Source: a bacterium
GTDB lineage: Bacteria > Hydrogenedentota > Hydrogenedentia > Hydrogenedentiales > SLHB01
Direction: 5' to 3'
NCBI GenBank assembly: GCA_024231375.1
Contig: JAAEQP010000145.1
Coordinates: forward strand, 1-6,940
DNA: 6,940 bases
In this document: positions 1-6,076 of the stretch, piece after piece
How positions within the stretch are numbered: the first letter of the stretch is position 1
Layout of the letters: every line of letters starts with the position of its first letter
Translations under genes and position numbers: made by a program
Notes under the pieces: generated by a model
Seen by the model: only the letters and a program-made list of their open reading frames with translations
The model's database searches: none
Told to the model about the DNA's origin: nothing

Positions 1-1072
1 CGACACACGAACCGTCGCAGGCCATGAAGTTCAGGCAGATCTTGTTCGCGGGCAAATTGAATTTTCGCATCAATTCGAGACGCAACCGGCCCGCATAGGA
101 AAAGTAGTGGCGCCAGTCGCCGATGTATCCGTCCAGATCGGGGCGCTCCGCGAGTGCCGGGTCGAACGCTCCCTGTGACAGCGGCTGCTTGAAGGTCTCC
201 GAATTCGGGTCCTCATCGTACAGGTAGATGGGCGGATTCGCGCTGGCCCGGTCGATGCTCGACCCCATCACCAGAACATGGATCGCCTCGCCCTTCCAGA
301 GCTTCTGCATGGTACGCGGAATGTGCCGGTAGTAGGCGTATGCCTGTCGCTCGGGTGCGGTGGCGAACCGCGCCTTTTCGCCCCGGCACAAACTGGGCGA
401 CCACACCCACACGTCCTCTGACTCAGACATGTTCTCGAACTCGACGCGCAGACCAATCGTGTTGACGTCATCCGAGTGCGAGGCGTTGCCGTCCCGATAT
501 TGACCGACAATGGTCGCGTTCTCGATGCGAAGTTCGACCGCTCCGACGCTGTCGCTCGAAGCGGCGTAGTCGTGCGCGACCACTAACTCGCCGCGCGATT
601 GCCGCGGGAATGTTCGTTTGTCGCTCATGCCAAACTCGGTTGGCTTCCATGTGCCGCCTTCGCTGTCCAGCTTCATCACCTTCACGTGCGCGCGCAAGGC
701 CCCGGCCACGGCTTGACGACCGCCTACGATCAGGCTGACGACATCCCCGTGGGCCAGCCGCGCTTCGGGTAGCGTGAAGAACTGCCACATCCGTTTCCCC
801 GGCGGGATGCGCACCAACGCGCCCGCCGATTCGGAGGGGCGAATGGCGGCGTCCACATGGGCCTCGCGAACCACAGTGATGTCGCCCCAGGCATCCGTGT
901 TCCAATGCGCCACGTTGTGCGACTGAAACGCCTCGCGCTCGCCAAGTCGGTGATTCGCGAAGGCGTGGTACGAGAAGTCGGCGTTCAGCAGAAGATTCGC
1001 GTCCGAATCGGCCGCGGCCGACAGTGAAGATAGGGAGGCGACACACAACGCCAAACTCGTTCTCAACACCAC
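1..1072 (-). CDS. Secreted SGNH/GDSL-like hydrolase with N-terminal binding-like module (partial, C-terminus missing)
   Basis: Seen: an open frame of 357 codons runs from a GTG at 1072 to the window edge with no stop. The start is chosen because GAGGAG (1080-1085, minus) lies 7 nt upstream and the product then opens with a clean signal peptide: MVLRT, a hydrophobic stretch, then a likely signal peptidase site after Ala21 (AAA/DSD). An in-frame ATG at 1117 has no Shine-Dalgarno and would put 15 extra residues before the signal. Residues 25-230 look like a beta-sandwich of the CBM4/9 type (opening NLLLNADFS, later HWNTDAWGD). The catalytic part begins near residue 262 with IHVLVMGSSIDR; Ser271 in GSS sits where the SGNH block I nucleophile is expected. 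A second motif, LNFMACDGSC (347-356), could be block II. Block III and the Asp/His block V lie outside the window. Inferred role: exported esterase/acetylhydrolase acting on decorated glycans. The substrate cannot be told. The hydrolase call is moderate because only the first blocks are visible. Confidence 0.68.
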   Translation of the reverse strand, partial: MVLRTSLALCVASLSSLSAAADSDANLLLNADFSYHAFANHRLGEREAFQSHNVAHWNTDAWGDITVVREAHVDAAIRPSESAGALVRIPPGKRMWQFFTLPEARLAHGDVVSLIVGGRQAVAGALRAHVKVMKLDSEGGTWKPTEFGMSDKRTFPRQSRGELVVAHDYAASSDSVGAVELRIENATIVGQYRDGNASHSDDVNTIGLRVEFENMSESEDVWVWSPSLCRGEKARFATAPERQAYAYYRHIPRTMQKLWKGEAIHVLVMGSSIDRASANPPIYLYDEDPNSETFKQPLSQGAFDPALAERPDLDGYIGDWRHYFSYAGRLRLELMRKFNLPANKICLNFMACDGSCV

Positions 1073-1079
1073 GTCATTT

Positions 1080-1085
1080 CTCCTC
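1080..1085 (-). promoter_or_regulatory. Ribosome binding site deciding the GTG start of the SGNH-like hydrolase
   Basis: GAGGAG on the minus strand lies 7 nt before the GTG at 1072. It overlaps an ATG (1077) in another frame that meets a stop after four codons, so that ATG is not the start. Confidence 0.6.
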
Positions 1086-1124
1086 GCTGGGGTTCGTATT
1101 GGGAAAGAGCCTAGCATATCGAGT

Positions 1125-1144
1125 CGCCCGAACGGGATCGGGCG
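1125..1144. repeat. Short inverted repeat in the divergent intergenic region
   Basis: Perfect 7-bp arms (CGCCCGA / TCGGGCG) are separated by a 6-nt spacer, between the two divergently transcribed genes. The position would suit an operator, but the repeat is short and GC-rich, so chance is a real possibility. No convincing sigma-70 promoter is visible around it. The best plus-strand candidate is TTGACC at 1156-1161 with a weak CAGCAT at 1180-1185. On the minus strand TATGCT (1118-1113) has no good -35. Confidence 0.2.
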
Positions 1145-1240
1145 CATGGACGGGCTTGACCTTCGGCGGTCGAAAGCCTCAGCATGGTGGCCGAGCCGTG
1201 AGCCATCAGGTTGGAAGTTGTCGTCCTTCTCCATCAGACA

Positions 1241-1246
1241 GGGAGG
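1241..1246 (+). promoter_or_regulatory. Ribosome binding site fixing the glycosyltransferase start
   Basis: GGGAGG lies 8 nt before the ATG at 1255. It decides between this start and in-frame codons further upstream. Confidence 0.65.
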
Positions 1247-1254
1247 CACAGATT

Positions 1255-2814
1255 ATGACCACGGATTCGAAGGCTAGTGCCCAGCGACTGACTCCCATAG
1301 CGTGGGGCGCACTGGGCGCGATTGTGGCCATCAAGTTCGCCATACACGCGGCCACCGCCTTTCGCTACGGATTCTTCCGCGACGAGTTCTACTACATCCA
1401 GTGGGCCGAACGTCTCGACTGGGGATACGTTGAACAGCCGCCTCTCACCGCGGTCGCCATCTTCCTCTGGCGCGCTGTGCTGGGCGACTCGCTCATTGCG
1501 CTTCGGCTGCTGCCCGCCCTGCTTGGTGCAGCCATCGTGTTTCTGGCGGGGATGACCGCCCGCGAGATGGGGGGCAAACGGCTCGCACAGTGCATGACGG
1601 CTCTGGCCGTCCTCGTGGGTCCCATCTTCCTCGCCAACAGCGCCCTCATGACCGTGGACCCCCTGAACCTGGTCCTCTGGATCGCGTGCCTTCTCATCAT
1701 CGCGCGCCTGTGCCGTACCGGCGACCGGCGGCTGTGGCTGTGGTTCGGGCTGTTGGCCGGGTTGGGACTCCAGAACAAGCTCAGTTTCCTCTTCTACGGA
1801 TTCACGCTCCTCATCGCCGTACTGGCAACGCGGCGGCGTTCCGACCTGGCCCACAAGGAGTTCTGGCTGGGCGGCGCCATCGCGGCCCTCATCTTCTCGC
1901 CCTTCCTCGTCTGGAGCGCCACCCACGACTGGGCGCCCCTCGAATTCATGCTCAATTACGGCAGCGGCAACAAGACCTACCAAGCCAGCTTCCTGGAATG
2001 GCTCTGGATGCACGTCCTGACGATCAACCCGCTCACGCTGCCTCTGTGGGCGTGCGGACTGTGGTTCTGTCTCCGACGCCGGCAAGGCCGTCCCTTCGCG
2101 ACGATGGGATGGATCTTTCTCATCCAATACGCGCTGTTTTTCGGACTGAAGGCGAAGTTCTACTTCCTGTCACCGACCTTTGTCCCGCTCTTGGCGGCCG
2201 GAACCGTGGCCTTAGAAGACTGGTGCGCGACGCGTCGCACGTGGATGAAGCCCGCGTACGCCGCTGCCTTGGTCATTGGCGGATGCCTGATTGCTCCCAT
2301 GGGCATGCCCGCGCTGCCGACATCGCTGCTCGTCCGCTACACGGGCCTTCTCGGGGGCAACGCCGGAATTCGACACGAACAGACGGCGGAGGTCAATCTG
2401 CCTCAGCATTTCGCCGATCAGTTCGGATGGGAGGATATGGTCCGTCGTGTGCGCGACATCTACCACGCCCTGCCGCCTGAGGACCAAGCCAAGTGCGCCA
2501 TATTCGCCAACAACTACGGGCAAGCCGGGGCGATTGACTTCTACGCGGACAAATACGACCTACCCGGCGCCATCAGCGGTCACAACAGCTACTACCTCTG
2601 GGGACCCGGCCAGGCAACGGGCGAAGTCGTCATTGCCATCGCACACGAATCCGCGCAGGCGGGTCTGGCAGAGGCTTTTGACAGCGTCGAAGTCGCCGGT
2701 CGAAACTCGTGCGACCTGTGCATGCCCTATGAACGGGATGCCGTGTTTCTGCTATGCCGCGGATTGAAGATACCCATCGAGACGCTCTGGCCGACCGTCA
2801 AGCATTACGACTGA
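1255..2814 (+). CDS. Membrane glycosyltransferase, GT39/ArnT-like (PMT_2 family)
   Basis: Role by family: an integral membrane transferase that takes a sugar from a polyprenyl-phosphate donor and attaches it to a lipid or surface glycan on the outer face of the inner membrane. Seen: 519 residues; the ATG at 1255 is preceded by GGGAGG (1241-1246) with 8-nt spacing. A longer in-frame reading back to 1024 lacks such a site and overlaps the opposite gene's signal peptide, so it was not used. The first membrane segment is about residues 15-35. It is followed by the diagnostic acidic loop FFRDEFYYIQWAERLDWGYVEQPPL, in which Asp43-Glu44 match the catalytic/metal-binding acidic pair of this superfamily. 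About eight to ten further hydrophobic segments follow up to about residue 350. LKAKFYFLSPTFVPLLAAG (298-316) matches the conserved Lys/Tyr loop and following helix of PMT_2 proteins. Residues 370-519 form a soluble tail containing GWEDMVRRVRDIYHAL, NNYGQAGAIDFY and a CDLC motif (486-489). The gene stands alone, with no lipid A, arabinose or polyprenyl-phosphate genes beside it, so donor and acceptor are unknown. Confidence 0.88.
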   Translation: MTTDSKASAQRLTPIAWGALGAIVAIKFAIHAATAFRYGFFRDEFYYIQWAERLDWGYVEQPPLTAVAIFLWRAVLGDSLIALRLLPALLGAAIVFLAGMTAREMGGKRLAQCMTALAVLVGPIFLANSALMTVDPLNLVLWIACLLIIARLCRTGDRRLWLWFGLLAGLGLQNKLSFLFYGFTLLIAVLATRRRSDLAHKEFWLGGAIAALIFSPFLVWSATHDWAPLEFMLNYGSGNKTYQASFLEWLWMHVLTINPLTLPLWACGLWFCLRRRQGRPFATMGWIFLIQYALFFGLKAKFYFLSPTFVPLLAAGTVALEDWCATRRTWMKPAYAAALVIGGCLIAPMGMPALPTSLLVRYTGLLGGNAGIRHEQTAEVNLPQHFADQFGWEDMVRRVRDIYHALPPEDQAKCAIFANNYGQAGAIDFYADKYDLPGAISGHNSYYLWGPGQATGEVVIAIAHESAQAGLAEAFDSVEVAGRNSCDLCMPYERDAVFLLCRGLKIPIETLWPTVKHYD

Positions 2815-2836
2815 AGGCGCACGCAGGGCGCATTCT

Positions 2837-5116
2837 TCATTGCGTCGTGCCAAGGTTGTACGCGGCGAATTCCCACACCCGAGCCGTGTTCGACGGTCCC
2901 GACTCCACCAGAAGCCGAAGCCGCTGGGTTTCCACCGGCGCGAACCGCTTGTGCCAATCCACGCGCATGTTGCCCGCCGATCGGGTCTTCGGGACGTCTT
3001 TCCACGTCGTGCCGTCATGGTATTGCACAACGAACACGCCATTGGCGTCCTTGGGCGGCAACCCGCCCGGCGTGTAGCCCGACAGAACACGGACCGCGTC
3101 GATGGTCTGGGGCTCGTCCCACGTCAGTTCAACATGCTGCGGCATGGACCGCTCGCTCACCCACCGGCGGTTGGCGGTGATGTCGGTGTCGCCATCGTTT
3201 ACGTTCGTCGCGGGGTACTGCTCTTTGTCGTAATAGCTGGACACGGATACCGTCGCCTTGCGCGCCAGGTTCTGGTCTTCCGAAGGGAGCCATTCGGGCG
3301 GATCGATCCCCGCCGGTCCGCCCAACTCGCTCACGCCTTCCCGCATGAGGTCTTTCAGTTCGTCCAGATGCGTCTCGTACACGCCGCGTGGCGTCGTGTT
3401 GTGTTTGCGCGCCACCGATGCGGCCATGCCGACCACCTCGCCCATCATGCCGCCCGTCCGCATCACGCGAATCGTGCCCAAGGCCACGTGGGTTACGCTG
3501 ATGTCGCGGCCTGCCATCATCAGGTTGTTCACATTCCGAGAATACAGGCACCGGTAGGGGATGGGGTAGGGCTTGATCTTCAGATGCTCGGCGATGGACC
3601 GGAACTCTTCGCCTTTGAAATGTTTGGTGTTCTCCGGGTTCGGATAGTGCAGATCGATGGTCCACGTGGTCGTGACGCACGCGTCTGGGAACTCGCGCCA
3701 CTCCTCCACATCCTGCTGCGTCAGGATTACGTCGCCCAGCAATCGGCGCGACTCGCGCTTGCCCGCCACGTACGCCACCCAGTCCAGGTCCAGGTTTGCG
3801 TAGTCCGCGCGAACGCGCGCGTCGTTCTTCAGATACGACCAGTTTCCGTAGATGACGCGGAAGGCATAGTCGCGAATGAACTCGAACTCCGTGATCTGGT
3901 CGTGGAACATCCCCACTTCCCAGTCCCACTCGCCAAACTTGGATCGCTGAACCGACTTCTCGTTGAACTGAATTGCCCACGGACACCGCGGGAAGGTCGT
4001 GGGTGCGTCACGTTTCGCCGAATACCACTGAACCGACGCCCCCATGGTCATGCGGTCGGCCTCTTCCGGCGCGAGGCCTTCGCCCGTCTCATCGCGACCT
4101 TCACGTCCCATGCGCCAATCGGCCCCCGCGAGGTAGCCAATCGTGCCGTCGCCTGTGCAATCGGCGAACAGCGGCGCTGTGAAGCGCAGGTCCGCCCCCG
4201 TACGGATGTTCTTCGCTACCACCGCGGCGATTCGAGCCCCGTCCTTCTCCACCTTGTAGGCGTGCATGTTCAGGAACAGATGGATGCGGCTTTCTTCCCC
4301 AACCACGGCGAACTTTTTGTCGTCGTCATAGTGGAACGCCGGTTGGGCGTTGCCGCGGTAGCCGGAATCCAACTCGCGCACCACACCACCGATGGCAGGG
4401 TAGGGAGGCAGATTCGTCTCGCCGCCCAGGTGAACGCGGACCTCAGAACTGTTGTTGCCGCCGAGCAGCGGGCGGTCCTGCACCAGCGCCACGTCCAGCC
4501 CCAGTCGCGCAGCCGATACCGCCGCGCAGGTACCCGCCATGCCGCCGCCCACGATCACCATATCGAACTCGCCCGCGTCGGGTGCTGCGTCCGGTAGGCC
4601 CAGCATTTCGTGGCGAAGCGCAGCCAGGCTATCGGCATCCTCCGGCGGCGCGTATCCCTTCTCCATGGAGAACACCAGCGCGTCGCATCGTCCCGCGAAC
4701 CCGGTCAGGTCGTGTAGCGCAACCGTGGTTTGAGACCCGCCAACCGCGACCATGCCGCCGTCCTGCCAGTGCCATTCGCTGCCTTCCGTGCCGAACACCG
4801 TATCTACTGGCCGGCCATCGACTACCACTTGGAACTTGCCCGGTGCCCCCGGCACCTTCCACGGCGCGACCCAGTCGCGCGTGCGTACCCAGAGTCGGTA
4901 CGTGCCGGGCTTCGGAAAGCGCACAGTGGCAACGGCGTCGGCCACCGGTTTGCCGAGTCCATGGGCCAGCAGGAACGGCGATCCCATCTGGTCCATGAAT
5001 TGCTGGTCCACTACCCAGCCGCCGGTCTCGGTAAAGCTCTCGGCCTCAACGAACACGGTCTGGGCATGGGATGACAGACAGACGAAACTCAAGACACTTG
5101 CTGTAAGGATTCGCAT
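2837..5116 (-). CDS. Secreted FAD-dependent oxidoreductase with flanking binding-like and discoidin-like domains
   Basis: Seen: 759 residues. Residues 1-19 (MRILTASVLSFVCLSSHAQ) form a Sec-type signal peptide with a likely cut after HAQ or SHA and no twin-arginine. Residues 21-151 resemble the beta-sandwich domain found in xanthan lyase/golvesin-type proteins (VFVEAESFTETGGW, then GTYRLWVRTRDW, FQVVVDGRPVD). The FAD_oxidored core starts at FDMVIVGGGMAGTCAA, with the dinucleotide loop GGGMAG at 190-195. It continues through LLGGNNSSEVRVHLGGE (217-233), DCTGDG (319-324), RESRRLLGDVILTQQDV (454-470) and the C-terminal FAD contact region NNLMMAGRDISVTH to RTGGMMGEVVGMAA (530-566). Residues about 615-756 look like an F5/8 type C (discoidin) domain, ending RLRLLVESGPSNTARVWEFAAYNL. 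Family knowledge: such enzymes are abundant in planctomycete-like bacteria and are thought to oxidise sugars or related polyols, but substrates are mostly unknown. A Shine-Dalgarno AGGAG lies 12 nt upstream, longer than usual. The gene ends 22 bp from the convergent glycosyltransferase. Confidence 0.87.
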   Translation of the reverse strand: MRILTASVLSFVCLSSHAQTVFVEAESFTETGGWVVDQQFMDQMGSPFLLAHGLGKPVADAVATVRFPKPGTYRLWVRTRDWVAPWKVPGAPGKFQVVVDGRPVDTVFGTEGSEWHWQDGGMVAVGGSQTTVALHDLTGFAGRCDALVFSMEKGYAPPEDADSLAALRHEMLGLPDAAPDAGEFDMVIVGGGMAGTCAAVSAARLGLDVALVQDRPLLGGNNSSEVRVHLGGETNLPPYPAIGGVVRELDSGYRGNAQPAFHYDDDKKFAVVGEESRIHLFLNMHAYKVEKDGARIAAVVAKNIRTGADLRFTAPLFADCTGDGTIGYLAGADWRMGREGRDETGEGLAPEEADRMTMGASVQWYSAKRDAPTTFPRCPWAIQFNEKSVQRSKFGEWDWEVGMFHDQITEFEFIRDYAFRVIYGNWSYLKNDARVRADYANLDLDWVAYVAGKRESRRLLGDVILTQQDVEEWREFPDACVTTTWTIDLHYPNPENTKHFKGEEFRSIAEHLKIKPYPIPYRCLYSRNVNNLMMAGRDISVTHVALGTIRVMRTGGMMGEVVGMAASVARKHNTTPRGVYETHLDELKDLMREGVSELGGPAGIDPPEWLPSEDQNLARKATVSVSSYYDKEQYPATNVNDGDTDITANRRWVSERSMPQHVELTWDEPQTIDAVRVLSGYTPGGLPPKDANGVFVVQYHDGTTWKDVPKTRSAGNMRVDWHKRFAPVETQRLRLLVESGPSNTARVWEFAAYNLGTTQ

Positions 5117-5200
5117 CGGATCGTGGGGCTCCTGTTCCGTTGAGTGTCGTGCATCCCTGACGTCATCGGCGTCGCGCGGCGGCCCCGATCAACAGAACCC

Positions 5201-5209
5201 ATCATACCA
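5201..5209 (-). promoter_or_regulatory. Extended -10 promoter candidate for the FAD oxidoreductase
   Basis: The minus strand reads TGGTATGAT: a TGn extension plus a -10 hexamer matching TATAAT at five of six positions. The hexamer 17 nt upstream (TCGAAC) is a poor -35, which extended -10 promoters tolerate. Transcription would begin near 5195, giving a leader of about 78 nt. That leader contains the 8-bp palindrome TGACGTCA (5158-5165), whose role is unknown. Confidence 0.42.
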
Positions 5210-5300
5210 TCGCGTGGCCGTTGGTTCGATTCGTGGAAGCGGAGGGCAGATCCGACACCCTCGACGAGCGCACTCACACGTGCCGCCACACCGATCCCCC

Positions 5301-5335
5301 GGACCCATAGGTCGCATGAGGCCTATGGGTCCTAT
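5301..5335. repeat. Palindrome composed of degenerate 9-nt units (intergenic repeat element)
   Basis: Perfect 11-bp arms GGACCCATAGG (5301-5311) and CCTATGGGTCC (5322-5332) enclose a 10-nt loop. Two more pairs (U-G, C-G) extend the stem to 13 in RNA. The same stretch can be read as consecutive related 9-mers: CATAGGTCG (5306-5314), CATGAGGCC (5315-5323), TATGGGTCC (5324-5332), then TAT. This looks like a short dispersed palindromic/tandem element between two same-strand genes. On the minus strand it lies 67 nt past the deacylase stop and could help end transcription, but no T-run follows on either strand. Confidence 0.6.
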
Positions 5336-5353
5336 CGCGCTCGCGCCCGCTCA

Positions 5354-5375
5354 GCGCCCTTGCCGGGCAAGGCGC
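5354..5375 (-). terminator. Hairpin downstream of the YbaK-like gene, possible terminator
   Basis: A GC-rich stem of nine base pairs with one bulged C and a 3-nt loop starts 23 nt after the deacylase stop codon. It fits the position of a terminator for the minus-strand gene, and with the palindrome 21 nt further on makes a two-hairpin cluster. The missing T-tract weakens the call; GC-rich genomes do sometimes use such stems, or the site may instead stabilise the mRNA 3' end. Confidence 0.35.
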
Positions 5376-5398
5376 CAATCGTCAATCGGCGTTCATGT

Positions 5399-5860
5399 CT
5401 ATCGCGTGAAGTCACCCATGTGCGGGTGGGTCATCCGCTCGAAGTCATCATAGCCCACTTGGATAACCTCGGTATGCGTACCGGCGTTGAACGCGATCTC
5501 CTCCTCATCGGCGAGGTCGCGTTGAACGTACACGTCCATGCCGTACAGATTGCCAAACGGCGGCATGGCCCCCGTTTCGCAATCCGGAAACATGATGTGG
5601 AACTCGTTCTCCGTCGCCAGCGCCACCGATTCCGCGCTGGTCAACTCCCGGAGCTTGTCGAGGTTAACGTGGCATGGCGCCGGCACCACCACCATGCACA
5701 CCTGTCCATCAATCCTGACGATCACCGTCTTGGCCATGTCGCGCCCGGGAACATGGGCGCACTGGGCCGTTCGTTGGGCCGTGTACGACTCGGCATGCAT
5801 GATACTCGTGTAATGGATCTGCTGGCCGTCGAGGAACTCCTTCAGTTTCCGTATGGGCAT
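5399..5860 (-). CDS. YbaK/EbsC-family aminoacyl-tRNA deacylase
   Basis: Role by family: a free-standing editing domain that hydrolyses wrongly charged aminoacyl-tRNA in the cytoplasm, related to the insertion domain of prolyl-tRNA synthetase. Seen: 153 residues, the usual length for a stand-alone member. The ATG at 5860 is chosen because GGAGG (5869-5873, minus) lies 8 nt upstream; a longer frame from 5941 would add 27 unconserved residues and run through the likely promoter. Motifs in order: HAESYTAQRTAQCAHVPG (22-39); AKTVIV with Lys44, the position of the conserved catalytic-site lysine; MVVVPAPCHVNLDKL (56-70); FPDCETGAMPPFGNLYG (91-107), containing the family's G-x-x-P-P-F-G loop; and FNAGTHTEVIQ (124-134). 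No signal peptide or membrane segment is present. It shares strand with the downstream oxidoreductase but is separated from it by 282 nt holding two hairpins and a separate promoter, so it is probably monocistronic. Which mischarged tRNA it edits cannot be told from sequence. Confidence 0.9.
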   Translation of the reverse strand: MPIRKLKEFLDGQQIHYTSIMHAESYTAQRTAQCAHVPGRDMAKTVIVRIDGQVCMVVVPAPCHVNLDKLRELTSAESVALATENEFHIMFPDCETGAMPPFGNLYGMDVYVQRDLADEEEIAFNAGTHTEVIQVGYDDFERMTHPHMGDFTR

Positions 5861-5920
5861 CGCACCACCCTCCACGCTTGGAGCCGAAACCGCCCGCTCC
5901 GGTTTATGCACTCTTCCTCC

Positions 5921-5949
5921 AAGGTAGACCCAAACGCCCAATCTGTCAA
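5921..5949 (-). promoter_or_regulatory. Sigma-70-type promoter candidate for the YbaK-like gene
   Basis: The minus strand has a perfect -35 TTGACA (5949-5944), a 17-nt spacer and TACCTT (5926-5921) as a weak -10 (three of six matches). Transcription would begin near 5915, with a leader of about 55 nt to the ATG at 5860. The strong -35 and ideal spacing support it; the poor -10 lowers confidence. Confidence 0.4.
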
Positions 5950-6010
5950 CGGGTCACGCACCGTAAATGCGACATGTCCCATCAGCGATGAACCGGTCGG
6001 AGGCACGACG

Positions 6011-6037
6011 TTGACCGAAGTCCGAACCATGTATAAT
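6011..6037 (+). promoter_or_regulatory. Near-consensus sigma-70 promoter for the PA14-domain gene
   Basis: TTGACC (6011-6016, five of six) and a perfect TATAAT (6032-6037) are separated by 15 nt, two shorter than ideal. Start of transcription would be near 6044, leaving a leader of about 33 nt before the GTG at 6077. The match sits exactly where a promoter for this gene is expected and argues against the in-frame ATG at 6029, which would lie inside the promoter. Confidence 0.55.
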
Positions 6038-6076
6038 GGCGGGCATCGTAGCGTGTTCCGATGGGAGGGGAGTCGC

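Noticed and set aside
468..1046. 192-codon minus-strand frame inside the SGNH-like hydrolase
   Set aside because: Same strand but another frame; it is Arg-rich with no motif, while the chosen frame has a signal peptide, a beta-sandwich-like region and the GSS motif and stays open to the window edge.
1024..1254. 77-codon N-terminal extension of the glycosyltransferase
   Set aside because: No ribosome binding site and no resemblance to the family. It overlaps the opposite gene's signal peptide, whereas the ATG at 1255 has a good Shine-Dalgarno.
1234..2127. 297-codon minus-strand frame opposite the glycosyltransferase
   Set aside because: Low-complexity Glu/Gln/Pro/Arg-rich translation, no motif. 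The plus strand encodes a well-marked membrane transferase there.
2840..4597. 585-codon open frame on the plus strand opposite the FAD oxidoreductase
   Set aside because: It is a mirror of the oxidoreductase in GC-rich DNA: rich in Arg, His and Val, with no recognisable domain or suitable ribosome binding site. The opposite strand has clear FAD motifs.
5158..5165. TGACGTCA palindrome in the oxidoreductase leader
   Set aside because: An 8-bp palindrome is easily found by chance in this length of DNA, and no second copy or spacing pattern was seen. GACATGTC at 5971-5978 was set aside for the same reason.
5861..5941. 27-residue N-terminal extension of the YbaK-like protein
   Set aside because: It would include the likely -10 region and the Shine-Dalgarno of the internal start, and adds no family motif.
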